Source: Bin87 sp965220105
GTDB lineage: Bacteria; Chloroflexota; Dehalococcoidia; Lucifugimonadales; UBA3495
Assembly: GCA_965220105.1 (NCBI GenBank)
Contig: OZ244811.1
Span: forward strand, 3,596,001-3,660,000
Direction of reading: 5' to 3'
DNA length: 64,000 nucleotides
The position numbers and the translations under genes were made by a program. The notes beneath the pieces are model-generated. The model did not search any database. It was not told the DNA's origin and saw only the letters and a list, made by a program, of their open reading frames with translations. The number at the start of each line of letters is the position of its first letter. Position 1 is the stretch's first letter. Shown here piece by piece: positions 8,830 through 17,150 of the stretch.

Positions 8830-9237
8830 ATGGGACGACGCCCTGACTACGCCGTTGCTATCCTGGTCGGCGGGGCTGCGCTGGCCGGAATCGCGTGGAT
8901 GTTGGCGTGGCTGATTGACAAGGCCCTGCCCTTCGCGGACGTTAGACTGGGAGGCACTGCGGCGATGGTGCGGTTTATCGTGGGGGGCGCCGGGGCATAC
9001 CTCCTTTATGCAATGGCGGTGGACGGCAGGCGCGAAACGTTGACCATGTTGCGCACGTATGGAATCATCTTGGCTGCCTTCTTACTTAGCCCTGTTTTAC
9101 GTAGGGCAGCTGATTCTCAGATTAATCTACTAGAAACCCGGGGCGATGGCGATCGAAAATGCGTATATCCTATCCCGAAGGCCGGCTGGGGTTGCCATTC
9201 CACTCACCAGGGCGGCGAGGCCAAAGTGCAATCATGA
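8830..9237 (+). CDS. Small integral membrane hypothetical protein
   Basis: 135 residues starting MGRRPDYAVAILVGGAALAG, with about three hydrophobic segments (AILVGGAALAGIAWMLAWLI, VRFIVGGAGAYLLYAMAV, YGIILAAFLLSPVL) and a soluble tail. AGGAGG lies 7 nt before the ATG. The stop overlaps the start of the second Uma2 gene (ATGA). The family is not recognised. Its position between two duplicated Uma2 genes suggests it was carried along or is part of the unit. Confidence 0.6.
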   Translation: MGRRPDYAVAILVGGAALAGIAWMLAWLIDKALPFADVRLGGTAAMVRFIVGGAGAYLLYAMAVDGRRETLTMLRTYGIILAAFLLSPVLRRAADSQINLLETRGDGDRKCVYPIPKAGWGCHSTHQGGEAKVQS

Positions 9238-9797
9238 CAACTACGGGAACTGAACAACAACTGCTAACCGCCGACGATCTGCTGCGGCTATACAACCAGG
9301 GCGTCAAGGGCGAACTGATGCGGGGAGTGTTGAGAGAAACTATGTCAGTAGGCGGGGAACACGGTGAAGTAGCTATGGCGCTGGGAGCGGCGTTAGTTGC
9401 ACACGTCCGTCCTAATCGGTTGGGTAGGGTAGCTGGTTCCGATGCCGGCGTCCTGTTGGAGCGCGATCCGGATACGGTGCGGGAGCCTGATGTCGCCTAC
9501 TTTTCCGCCGAGACCTTGCCGCTGGATGTGAAGGTTCGAGGATACTACGAAATCGTCCCTGACCTGGTGGTTGAGATAGTGTCGCCCAACGACCAGCCAG
9601 TGGAAGTCGCCGAGCGGGTGGCGATGTGGCAAGGCTATGGAGCGCCGCTGGTGTGGGCGGTTTATCCGGTAGCCCGCATGGTGGCGGCGCACCCGTTGGA
9701 CGGGCCGGCCATCATATTCACCGAGGACGACACGCTGGACGGCGGAACCGTGCTGCCGGAGTTTCGTTGCACGGTGCGCGACATACTGGATTGGTAA
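9234..9797 (+). CDS. Uma2 family (DUF820) putative nuclease, copy 2 of a tandem pair
   Basis: 187 residues with the same layout as the gene at 8225: LLTADDLLRLYNQGVKGEL, EPDVAYFSAETLPLDVKVRG, PDLVVEIVSPNDQPVEVAER, ending RCTVRDILDW. From about codon 93 onward the DNA is nearly identical to copy 1, whereas the first 90 codons are only moderately similar. This pattern fits gene conversion. As in copy 1, the usual core Lys is Arg. The start is in an ATGA overlap with the membrane protein gene. Confidence 0.8.
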   Translation: MTTTGTEQQLLTADDLLRLYNQGVKGELMRGVLRETMSVGGEHGEVAMALGAALVAHVRPNRLGRVAGSDAGVLLERDPDTVREPDVAYFSAETLPLDVKVRGYYEIVPDLVVEIVSPNDQPVEVAERVAMWQGYGAPLVWAVYPVARMVAAHPLDGPAIIFTEDDTLDGGTVLPEFRCTVRDILDW

Positions 9798-9842
9798 CCC
9801 CGGAACTCGAGGGGAATGCCTGATGGTACCGGAGGAAAAATA

Positions 9843-10970
9843 ATGGACGTTTTCTACTTCACCGAATTTCCTTATGCCGAGTTTCCGGAGTCGGAGGCGG
9901 AGAAGTTTCCGTCGATGCGGCTCACGTTTCCCAATACCTACTTCGACCCCAACACCGCCAGCGGTCTGATGAACCGGTATCTGGACGAATACCAGTACGC
10001 CGAGGAAGTGGGTTTCGACGGTCTGATGATCAACGAACACCACAACACGCCGTCGTGCATGGACGTTGAGGTCAACATCACCGGCGGCATCCTGGCGCGC
10101 ATCACCAACCGGGCCAAGATCCTGATGCTGGGCAACATGTTGCCCACGTCGGATAATCCGGTGCGCCTGGCCGAGGAGATTGCCATGCTGGACGTCATCT
10201 CCGGCGGCCGCATCATCTCCGGGTTCGTGCGGGGCATCGGCATCGAATCGTGGGCCAATAACACCAACCCCATCCACAACCGGGAGCGGTTCGAGGAATG
10301 CCACGACCTGTTGATCAAGACGTGGACCACACCCGGGCCGTTCCGGTGGGAGGGGAATCACTACCACTACCGAGCGGTGAACCCGTGGATGCTGCCAATC
10401 CAGAAACCCCACCCGCCGATATGGGTTCCGGGCACCGGCAGCCCCGAGACCGTGGAGTGGACGGCCCAGCATCGTTACACCTACGCCGCCTTCCTGACGC
10501 CGCTGGACGTGGCGAAAAACCTGTTCGCCCGCTACCAGGAATATGCCGCCGCCGACGGTTGGGAACCGGGGCCGGAGAAATTCGCCTTCATGATCTGCTG
10601 CCACGTCAATGACACCGACGAGAAGGCGCAGGAATCGGGCAAGGCGTTCCTGTGGCGCATGAACTACCCCCTGCGGGGGCCGCGGGAATACTGGTCGCCG
10701 CCGGGGTACACCTCCCGGGCTGGCGCAGCAGCCGTGGCGGCCCGCCGCCCGACGCCGCTGCACGAGCTGTCCTACGAGGAGTTGCAGGAACGCAACCACC
10801 TGGTGGTCGGCAGCCCCGAGACCGTCACCCGCAAGCTGCGGTACATCCGGGACGAACTGGGAGTGGGTTCGCTGTTGCTGGAAGCCCAGGGCGGGCGCCT
10901 GTCCCACCAGGACACCATGCGCTCCCTGGAACTCTTCGGCAAAGAGGTTATACCGGCGCTGAAGGAGTGA
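9843..10970 (+). CDS. LLM-class flavin-dependent monooxygenase
   Basis: 375 residues. YQYAEEVGFDGLMINEHHN (EHH at residues 65-67), NPVRLAEEIAMLDVISGGRI, FVRGIGIESW, FRWEGNHYHY, PPIWVPGTGSPET and VVGSPETVTRKL define the luciferase-like monooxygenase fold. It is the close paralogue of the gene at 6001. GGAGG lies 8 nt before the ATG. The cofactor is likely FMNH2 from a reductase that is not in the window. The substrate is unknown. Confidence 0.88.
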   Translation: MDVFYFTEFPYAEFPESEAEKFPSMRLTFPNTYFDPNTASGLMNRYLDEYQYAEEVGFDGLMINEHHNTPSCMDVEVNITGGILARITNRAKILMLGNMLPTSDNPVRLAEEIAMLDVISGGRIISGFVRGIGIESWANNTNPIHNRERFEECHDLLIKTWTTPGPFRWEGNHYHYRAVNPWMLPIQKPHPPIWVPGTGSPETVEWTAQHRYTYAAFLTPLDVAKNLFARYQEYAAADGWEPGPEKFAFMICCHVNDTDEKAQESGKAFLWRMNYPLRGPREYWSPPGYTSRAGAAAVAARRPTPLHELSYEELQERNHLVVGSPETVTRKLRYIRDELGVGSLLLEAQGGRLSHQDTMRSLELFGKEVIPALKE

Positions 10971-10995
10971 TGCGGCTGAGCAGCGTCCGGCCGCG

Positions 10996-11024
10996 TTGAC
11001 AGGCATCGGTATACATAATAATCT
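10996..11024 (+). promoter_or_regulatory. Sigma-70-type promoter for the RAM-domain gene
   Basis: TTGACA, 17-bp spacer, TAATCT, in an AT-rich patch unlike its GC-rich surroundings, 44 bp before the start of the gene at 11068. Confidence 0.6.
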
Positions 11025-11067
11025 ATATCTTATTAACAGATATATCTGCTTCGAAGGAGACGCAGTC

Positions 11068-11295
11068 ATGGCAGCGAACGCCTACATTCTCATCAACGTG
11101 GAACCGGCCAAAACGCAGGAGGTAATTGAGCGGCTGGAAAGGGTCAGCGGCGGGCATGTGCGGGAGGTGCTGGGTCCGTACGACATCGTCATGGAACTGG
11201 AAGCCGGCACCCCTGAAGATCTGACCGAAATCCTGCGCCACCGCATCCGCCCCATCAACGGGGTCATCAACACCGTAACCTGCCTGTGGTTCTAA
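11068..11295 (+). CDS. Standalone Lrp/AsnC ligand-binding (RAM) domain protein
   Basis: 75 residues, AYILINVEPAKTQEVIERL ... VLGPYDIVMELEA ... INGVINTVTCLWF. This is the effector-binding half of Lrp/AsnC regulators without the DNA-binding helix-turn-helix. Such stand-alone RAM proteins form dimers to decamers and bind amino acids or related small ligands. The GPYDI segment is typical. AAGGAG precedes the ATG, and a good promoter lies just upstream, so it is probably transcribed alone. Its partner is unknown. Confidence 0.85.
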   Translation: MAANAYILINVEPAKTQEVIERLERVSGGHVREVLGPYDIVMELEAGTPEDLTEILRHRIRPINGVINTVTCLWF

Positions 11296-11309
11296 GCGCG
11301 GCAGAGACG

Positions 11310-11345
11310 CCCCTCACCCCAACACTCTCCCAGAAGGAGAGGGAG
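11310..11345. repeat. Short interspersed palindrome, family A
   Basis: CCCCTCACCCCAACACTCTC with an AAGGAGAGGGAG arm, just after the RAM-domain gene. It is followed by a GGATTCCGGGTCAAG repeat also seen near 5807. Confidence 0.8.
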
Positions 11346-11412
11346 TCGGATTCCGGGTCAAGTCCGCATGCCGGGTAGGGGCGCACAAAAGGCCGGCAGC
11401 GTTGGGACAAAA

Positions 11413-11450
11413 GCCCCTCTCCCAGTGGGAGAGGGGTTGGGGTGAGGGGC
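11413..11450. repeat. Short interspersed palindrome, family A, inverted copy
   Basis: GCCCCTCTCCCAGTGGGAGA then GGGGTTGGGGTGAGGGGC: the reverse orientation of the family. It ends next to the stop of the minus-strand Ldh gene and may serve as its terminator hairpin. Confidence 0.85.
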
Positions 11451-11452
11451 GA

Positions 11453-12529
11453 TCAGAAGGGGCAGTCGATGCCCAACTCGCCGCAGGTGTCGTGGAACCA
11501 GTCCACCACCTCCTGGTGCAGCGGGATGCCCTCGACTCGACGGATTTCTTCCATCTCGGCCTCCGGCTGGCCGGCCACCAGGACGCGTTCCTCGCCGGGC
11601 GCCGGGCGGGTGGACTTCATCATCTGCAACCACTGGTCCATCTGGTCCTTGAAGTGGTCCGGGTCGTCGAACCCAGCGACGTTGTAGGCGGCGACGTAGT
11701 GGCCAAAGTTGGGCCGTCCGGGAACCGCTCCGTAGCCAAAGCCGGTGAGCACGCCAGCCAGTATGTCCACCATGCACGACAGGCCGTAGCCCTTGTGGGA
11801 ACCCAGCTCGCGGGTGCTCCCCAGGGTGAGCAGAGTGTAGTTATCCGGCGCGTCGGTCTCCTCCATGATGGGTGTGCCCTCGGCGTCGGCCAGCCAGCCG
11901 GGCTCCAGCTTGACGCCCAGGCGGCGGGCGATTCCCACCTTGTTGCCGGCCACCGTGCTGGTGGCGGCGTCAAAGACGAAGGGCGCTTCGTTGCGCGACG
12001 GCACGGCGATGGCGATGGGGTTGGTGCCCAGTCGCGGCTCGGCGCCAAAGGTTGGCACCACCGACGGCGGGCAGCTGGTCATGCAAACGCCGATCATGTC
12101 GTGCTCCAGGGCCAACATGGCGTGATATGACGCCATCCCGAGATGCCGGGCGTTGCCCAGGGTAACCATGCCGACACCCACCTCGGCGGCCTTGCGGATG
12201 GCCATATCCATCGCTTTGGGCGTGGTGATGATGCCCAGGCCGCGGTCGGAGTCGATGCTGGCGGTGCTGGGGGTTTCGCGGACAACATGTAGCTGCGGGT
12301 TGGGGTTGATCTGGCCGCTGGTGTAACCGTTCACGTAGCTGCGGAGCATGTTGGATACTCCGTGTGAGTCGACCCCGCGCAGGTCGGCCAACACCAGGAC
12401 GTCGGCGCCAAGGACAGCATCCTCCGGCGGCACTCCCATCTTCTCGAAAACGGCGGCCACCGTGGACTTAAGGTCATCCCCGGGGACCATCGTCGCCTCG
12501 TCCAAACTCACGCGAAACTTGGGCAGCAC
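11453..12529 (-). CDS. Ldh family (malate/L-lactate/ureidoglycolate) dehydrogenase
   Basis: 358 residues: LADLRGVDSHGVSNMLRSYV (the DSHG element of the family near residue 56), GLGIITTPKAMDMAIRKA, VTLGNARHLGMASYHAMLA, FGAEPRLGTNPIAIAVPS, LGSHKGYGLSCMVDILAGVL. This is the MDH/LDH2 Rossmann-unrelated NAD(P) oxidoreductase family (YlbC, AllD, ComC relatives), which oxidises 2-hydroxyacids. GTG at 12529 is chosen because GGAGGT lies 6 nt upstream. It is on the opposite strand to its neighbours. The exact substrate is not clear. Confidence 0.87.
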   Translation of the reverse strand: MLPKFRVSLDEATMVPGDDLKSTVAAVFEKMGVPPEDAVLGADVLVLADLRGVDSHGVSNMLRSYVNGYTSGQINPNPQLHVVRETPSTASIDSDRGLGIITTPKAMDMAIRKAAEVGVGMVTLGNARHLGMASYHAMLALEHDMIGVCMTSCPPSVVPTFGAEPRLGTNPIAIAVPSRNEAPFVFDAATSTVAGNKVGIARRLGVKLEPGWLADAEGTPIMEETDAPDNYTLLTLGSTRELGSHKGYGLSCMVDILAGVLTGFGYGAVPGRPNFGHYVAAYNVAGFDDPDHFKDQMDQWLQMMKSTRPAPGEERVLVAGQPEAEMEEIRRVEGIPLHQEVVDWFHDTCGELGIDCPF

Positions 12530-12780
12530 GGCACACCTCCAGATTGAACGGCGAAAGTAGTTTTTGCTTGGGCAGTATAGCATCGGATGAACTCGCTGCC
12601 GCGCCCAACGCTCCCTCTCCCTTGGTGGCACAGGGGGTAGTGGGCGCCGACGGCTGGATGGGGGAGCGTCAAAATCTCGATCCAGTGGGTTGCCGAATTG
12701 CCAGGACAGGTCTTGTAGAAGGGGATGCGCCGCAATCCCGCAAATCCGCTAATCCCAATAATCGGGATTCCGATGCATTT

Positions 12781-12819
12781 CACCCTCACCCCCGCCCTCT
12801 CCCATCAAGGGAGAGGGGG
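12781..12819. repeat. Short interspersed palindrome, family A
   Basis: CACCCTCACCCCCGCCCTC then TCCCATCAAGGGAGAGGGGG. It sits in the 351-bp divergent gap 12530-12880. That gap also holds a diverged fragment near 12608 and a TATAAT at 12834 that could be a -10 box for the peptidase gene. No other feature is seen there. Confidence 0.88.
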
Positions 12820-12880
12820 TCAATGGACGGTGCTATAATCCGAGCCGATTACCCTTGCTCACCGATTGGAGCCCGTAGAT

Positions 12881-13996
12881 ATGACAACCACTCAGCAAAG
12901 CGCCGACGAGCGCGCCCTGAATTTCCTGGCCCGTCTGGGGGCGCAACCGGCGGTGGCATTCCACGAGAACGGCGTCGCCACGGCGGTGCGCGGCGCGCTT
13001 ACCGAGATTGGCGTTTCGTGGCGCACCGACGGGTTCGGCAACATCATCGCCCGCATCGCCGGCAGCGATCCGGTCGGTGTTCCGCCCATCGCCTTCATGG
13101 CACACATGGACCATCCGGGATTCGAGGTTGTCGGTCGCGAGGGCGACTATCTCGTTGGGCGAGCCGCCGGGGGAATTCCGGCGGGCGCCTTCGAGGACGG
13201 CGTACCCCTGCAAATCGTGCTGCCGGCGGGACGGCGGGTCGCGGCGGAGACGGCCGGCAAGCACGGCGAGGAACGGGACCGGGAGGTGCTCATCAGCCTG
13301 GCCGGCGCCGACTCCGGCGACATACCCGTGCCGACCCCCGCGGTGTTCGACCTTCCCGATTTCAGCGCCGAGGATGACTATTTGGTGATGCGGGCGGCGG
13401 ACGACCTGGCGGGTTGCGGCTGCATCCTGGCGGCTCTGGCCCGGCTGCACGGAAACCCGCCGGCTGGCGACGTCTACGGCGTGTTCACCCGCGCTGAAGA
13501 GGTCGGCCTGGTGGGCGCGCGCCTGCTGGCCGAAGCCGGCACGCTGCCCCGGGAAACGCTGGTAGTGTCCCTGGAATCGTCACGGACGCTGCCGGGCGCT
13601 GAAATCGGCAACGGGCCGGTGATTCGCGCCGGCGATGCCGGCAGCACCTTCAACCACGACGCCGAATCGGCGCTGATACGCGCCCGGGAGGTTTTGACCG
13701 CTGGCGATACCGGTTTCCGATGCCAGCGCCAGCTGATGAGCGGCGGCGTCTGCGAGGCCAGCGCGTTTCTGGCCTATGGTTATCGGGCCACCGGCGTCGC
13801 CTTCCCGCTGGGCAACTACCACAACGGCGCTCCGGACGGCTCCGTCGCCGCCGAGTACATCCATCGGAGCGACTATCTCAACGGCGCCGCGCTGGTGACC
13901 GAGTCCGCCCGGCAGGTGGGCATGCGCTGGGATACCGCGTTCAGCCGCCGCATTCGCCAGGTTCCGGACGGGATGCGCGCCCGGCTGGGCGGGTAA
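12881..13996 (+). CDS. M42/M20-like zinc aminopeptidase family protein
   Basis: 371 residues. Metal-site motifs of the M28/M42 clan are visible: FMAHMDHPG (His75 and Asp77), MRAADDLAGCG (second Asp), FTRAEEVGLVGARLL (Glu-Glu pair, catalytic and metal) and FPLGNYHNG (last His). This is the glutamyl/leucyl aminopeptidase or deblocking aminopeptidase type that trims peptides in the cytosol. ATG at 12881 has GGAG 10 nt upstream; a TTG at 12866 is an alternative. It heads a plus-strand run with an MBL hydrolase and an M16 peptidase. Confidence 0.82.
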   Translation: MTTTQQSADERALNFLARLGAQPAVAFHENGVATAVRGALTEIGVSWRTDGFGNIIARIAGSDPVGVPPIAFMAHMDHPGFEVVGREGDYLVGRAAGGIPAGAFEDGVPLQIVLPAGRRVAAETAGKHGEERDREVLISLAGADSGDIPVPTPAVFDLPDFSAEDDYLVMRAADDLAGCGCILAALARLHGNPPAGDVYGVFTRAEEVGLVGARLLAEAGTLPRETLVVSLESSRTLPGAEIGNGPVIRAGDAGSTFNHDAESALIRAREVLTAGDTGFRCQRQLMSGGVCEASAFLAYGYRATGVAFPLGNYHNGAPDGSVAAEYIHRSDYLNGAALVTESARQVGMRWDTAFSRRIRQVPDGMRARLGG

Positions 13997-14053
13997 ACGG
14001 CCCTCGCCGGCAGGATTGTAGAGGTGGGGTGTGGATGGCTCGGTGTGGGGATA

Positions 14054-14093
14054 TCACCCTCACCCCAACCCTCTCCCAGCGAGGGAGAGAGGG
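14054..14093. repeat. Short interspersed palindrome, family A
   Basis: TCACCCTCACCCCAACCCTC then TCCCAGCGAGGGAGAGAGGG, after the peptidase gene. Confidence 0.88.
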
Positions 14094-14156
14094 CATTCCC
14101 CCCTGCGTCTGCCCGGTTTGTTACAATGCGGGTGGAATTAACCGGGTGGAGGTTTT

Positions 14157-14193
14157 CACCCTCACCCCCGCCTCTTTCCAGCCAGGGAGAGGG
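14157..14193. repeat. Short interspersed palindrome, family A
   Basis: CACCCTCACCCCCGCCTC then TTTCCAGCCAGGGAGAGGG. It is a second copy in the same gap, 65 bp from the previous one. Confidence 0.85.
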
Positions 14194-14233
14194 AGCACAC
14201 TAGGGATGTCATCAAACTAGGAGGCGCAGGATT

Positions 14234-14896
14234 ATGCCAGTTCATCATGAGGCGCAGGGCGCGGGCGATGTCACCGTCCACAAGATTGAAAATATGGGAA
14301 CCCTGGGCAACAACGGGTACATCGTGGTATGTCCCGATACCAATCAGGGTGTTTGCATCGACACGCCCGCCGAGCCGGAAAAAATGCTCGACGAGGTGCG
14401 GGCCCACGGCATTGACGTGCAGACGATTCTGATTACCCACGGCCACCAGGACCACCTGGCCGGCTACACCGAGATTACCAGTGGGATTGGCGCGCCAGCA
14501 GCCATCGGGGGACCCGACGCCGGTCAGCCGCCCAGCCCTCCCCAGCGCCAACTCAGCGACGGGGACACGGTCACCTTTGGCAACCGGAGCATCGAGTGCC
14601 TGAGCACGCCCGGGCACACCGAGGGGTCGACATGCTTCCTGGTGGGTGGCTACCTCTTCTCCGGCGATACCCTGTTCCCGGGCGGCCCGGGGCGATCACG
14701 CAGTCCCGAGGCTTTGCAGCAGGAATTGGGCAGCATCAGCAACAAGCTGCTCACCCTGCCCGACGACACCTACGTGTATCCCGGCCACGGGCCGGAGAAC
14801 ACTACCATCGGCGAGGCTCGCCGCCGCTACACTGTGTTCATGTCCAAGTCTCACCCCGCAGACCTGCAGGGTGACGTGGACTGGCTGAACACCTAA
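14234..14896 (+). CDS. Metallo-beta-lactamase fold hydrolase (glyoxalase II-like)
   Basis: 220 residues with the complete MBL metal set: THGHQDHLAG (residues 68-77), STPGHTEGS, FSGDTLFPG and VYPGHGPENT. The compact size and the last PGHGP motif are those of glyoxalase II-like or rhodanese-linked hydrolases acting on thioesters. AGGAGG lies 11 nt before the ATG, a little long. It is 13 bp from the M16 peptidase gene and probably in one operon with it. Confidence 0.85.
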   Translation: MPVHHEAQGAGDVTVHKIENMGTLGNNGYIVVCPDTNQGVCIDTPAEPEKMLDEVRAHGIDVQTILITHGHQDHLAGYTEITSGIGAPAAIGGPDAGQPPSPPQRQLSDGDTVTFGNRSIECLSTPGHTEGSTCFLVGGYLFSGDTLFPGGPGRSRSPEALQQELGSISNKLLTLPDDTYVYPGHGPENTTIGEARRRYTVFMSKSHPADLQGDVDWLNT

Positions 14897-14909
14897 CCGC
14901 TGGAGCGCA

Positions 14910-16175
14910 ATGTACCGCCGCACGGTCCTAAATAACGGGCTGCGGGTGTTGACGGCAGAGATGCCCCACACTCGCAGCGTTTCCATGTTCATCTCCGTGG
15001 GAGCCGGCTCCCGCTACGAGCCCGCTGAATTGGCCGGACTGTCCCACTTCCTGGAACATTTGCCCTTCAAGGGCACGCGCAGCTGGCCGACGGCCCTGGC
15101 CATTTCCGAGGCCGTCGAGGGCGTGGGCGGCATGATGAACGCCGCCACCGACCGGGAAATGACTTCCTTCTGGTGCAAGGTGGCCAGCGTGTACGCCGAC
15201 CGTGCCCTGCCGGTCATCTTTGACCTGGTGCGCCATCCCCTGCTGGACGCCGCCGAAATGGAGAAGGAGCGTGACGTCATCCTGGACGAACTACGGATGA
15301 CCAACGACTATCCGGCGGAGGTGTGCGGCCTGCTCCTGGACCGGGCCATGTGGCCTGAGCAGGCGATGGGTCGGGACGTGGGCGGGGACCCGGCAACCGT
15401 GGGCGCGATCTCTCTGGACGACGTTCGGGCGTACATGGAGCGGCAATACCGGCCCAACAACACCGTGGTCGGCATCGCCGGCGCGTTGAGTCACGACGAC
15501 GCGGTGCGCCTGGTCGCCGATGCCACCAATGACTGGTTGCCGGGAGAACCTCTCGGCTGGGAACCGGTGCGGCCGGCCAATGATGCGGGGCCGGCCATTC
15601 TGATGGACACGCGCGCCACCGAGGACACCAGCATCAGCCTGGGCCTGCCCGGGCTGACGCTCACCGACCCGGACCGTTATGCGGCCACGGTGCTGAATGG
15701 CGTCCTGGGCGACGGGATGAGCAGCCGTCTGTTCCAGAATCTGCGGGAGAACCTGGGCATCACCTACGACGTGCACAGTGCCCTTAGCAACTATCGGGAT
15801 TGTGGCGCACTGGTGGTGTCCTGCGGCACCGAGCCGGCCCGGGCCGTGGACGCGGTGGCCGCTATTCGCGGTGAGTTGTCAAAACTGCTGAACACGGCGC
15901 CAGACGCCGAGGTTCACAAGGTCCGTGAGTACATCAAGGGCCGGCTGCTGATGCGAATGGAAGACTCCCGGGCGGTGTCGGCCTGGTTGTCGTCCCAGGA
16001 ACTGCTGATGGGTCAGGTAACCACTCCGGATGAAACCGCGGGGCGGATTGACGCCGTGTCGCCGGCCGACGTGTTGCGGACGGCCCAACGGCTGGTCAAT
16101 CCCGCTGCGTTGCATCTGGCCGTGGTCGGTCCGCACGAGGATGATGGGGAGTTTCGAGCTGCGCTGTCTGATTGA
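14910..16175 (+). CDS. M16 family zinc peptidase
   Basis: 421 residues. The inverted zinc motif HxxEH is present as HFLEH (residues 46-50) in AGLSHFLEHLPFKGT. The downstream Glu segment is EAVEGVGGMMNAATDREMTS, and the C-terminal half carries YRPNNTVVGIAGALSHDDAV and DGMSSRLFQNLRENLGITYD, as in processing-peptidase-like proteins (PqqL/YmxG type). This is the normal length of a one-chain M16B peptidase. GGAG lies 5 nt before the ATG. It may degrade peptides in the cytosol, like its M42-like neighbour. Confidence 0.9.
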   Translation: MYRRTVLNNGLRVLTAEMPHTRSVSMFISVGAGSRYEPAELAGLSHFLEHLPFKGTRSWPTALAISEAVEGVGGMMNAATDREMTSFWCKVASVYADRALPVIFDLVRHPLLDAAEMEKERDVILDELRMTNDYPAEVCGLLLDRAMWPEQAMGRDVGGDPATVGAISLDDVRAYMERQYRPNNTVVGIAGALSHDDAVRLVADATNDWLPGEPLGWEPVRPANDAGPAILMDTRATEDTSISLGLPGLTLTDPDRYAATVLNGVLGDGMSSRLFQNLRENLGITYDVHSALSNYRDCGALVVSCGTEPARAVDAVAAIRGELSKLLNTAPDAEVHKVREYIKGRLLMRMEDSRAVSAWLSSQELLMGQVTTPDETAGRIDAVSPADVLRTAQRLVNPAALHLAVVGPHEDDGEFRAALSD

Positions 16176-16230
16176 AGGACGTTCTGGTGAACGTCATTGA
16201 CGGCGTCAGCGCAAACAGGAGGCAGAAGCA

Positions 16231-17094
16231 ATGCCCGCCACGACGCGTTACAGTAAGGTTATTCAGCTCCTGGAAGAGGGCAAGCCGGTGTTCGGCACCG
16301 GTCTGATCTGGAACGGCAACCTGGACGAGATGACCTATTTTGCCGATTCCGATTACGACATGGTGATGATTGAAATGGAGCACGAAGGGTTGTCGTTCAA
16401 CAACCTGCGTACGTCGCTCCAGTTTTTGCTGAATCGGAAACGAGTGGCCGACGGAAGCAGCCTGCAGGCGGACCCGACGCCGGTGGTTCGGATTCCGCCC
16501 AACACCCGCGAACAGAACCAGTGGGTAATCAAGCAGGCCCTGGATACCGGCGTGTATGGCCTGATCCTGCCCCACCTGGACACCGTGGAAGGTGCGATGT
16601 CGGCGGTGCGCGCCGCCCGGTATCCCCAGGTTCCCGGCGTCGCCGACTTCGAACCACATGGAGAGCGAGGTTGGTGGCAACGGATCGCGCCGCGCTATTG
16701 GGGCCTATCGGCGTCCGAGTACTACGACGCCGCCGACATCTGGCCGGTGGACCCGGACGGGAACCTGCTGCTGATGGGAATCGTCGAGGAGCCGACCGGA
16801 GCGAATAACCTGCCCGACATTCTCCGCGAGGTGAAGGGTATCGGCGCCATCTGGGCTGGCCCGGGCGACATGTCGGTGGCGATGGGCCACCGGGGCAACG
16901 CCGGCCACCCGGAGGTGCAAGAGATGCTGCTGCGGATTCTGGGTATCTGCCAGAACGCCGGGGTGCCGTGCGCGGTGGGCTGCACTGCCGCCGAAGTACC
17001 CATGCGCCTGGAGCAGGGGTTCAGCATCCTGATCACAGCGCCGACGCGTACGGCGGGAGGGCTGGAGGAAGGCCGGCGCCTCGCTGGTAGATAG
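16231..17094 (+). CDS. HpcH/HpaI aldolase / citrate lyase beta-like protein
   Basis: 287 residues. YDMVMIEMEHEGLSFNNLR, VRIPPNTREQNQWVIKQALD, GVYGLILPHLDTVEGAMSAV, LLMGIVEEPTGANNLPDILR and IGAIWAGPGDMSVAMGHRG match the HpcH/HpaI class II aldolase barrel: metal-binding Glu and Asp, and a catalytic Arg in place of HpaI R70. These enzymes cleave 4-hydroxy-2-oxo acids to pyruvate and an aldehyde. GGAGG precedes the ATG. With monooxygenases, hydrolase and dehydrogenase upstream, it fits a catabolic role, though the substrate is unknown. Confidence 0.87.
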   Translation: MPATTRYSKVIQLLEEGKPVFGTGLIWNGNLDEMTYFADSDYDMVMIEMEHEGLSFNNLRTSLQFLLNRKRVADGSSLQADPTPVVRIPPNTREQNQWVIKQALDTGVYGLILPHLDTVEGAMSAVRAARYPQVPGVADFEPHGERGWWQRIAPRYWGLSASEYYDAADIWPVDPDGNLLLMGIVEEPTGANNLPDILREVKGIGAIWAGPGDMSVAMGHRGNAGHPEVQEMLLRILGICQNAGVPCAVGCTAAEVPMRLEQGFSILITAPTRTAGGLEEGRRLAGR

Positions 17095-17117
17095 CGGGGT
17101 TACGCTCGTTAAAAAGA

Positions 17118-17148
17118 ATGGGGGCGGGTTCACACCCGCCCCCATTTT
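17118..17148. terminator. Bidirectional intrinsic terminator
   Basis: A 12-bp perfect stem (ATGGGGGCGGGT with ACCCGCCCCCAT) and a TCAC loop, followed by TTTT on the plus strand and preceded by A-rich sequence for the minus strand. It separates the convergent genes ending at 17094 and 17151. Confidence 0.9.
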
Positions 17149-17150
17149 GA

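Noticed and set aside
9393..11069. A 558-codon open frame on the minus strand opposite a Uma2 and a monooxygenase gene
   Set aside because: It is the antisense shadow of two well-recognised genes in GC-rich DNA; its product (Gly/Val/His/Arg-rich) matches no family pattern and has no ribosome binding site.
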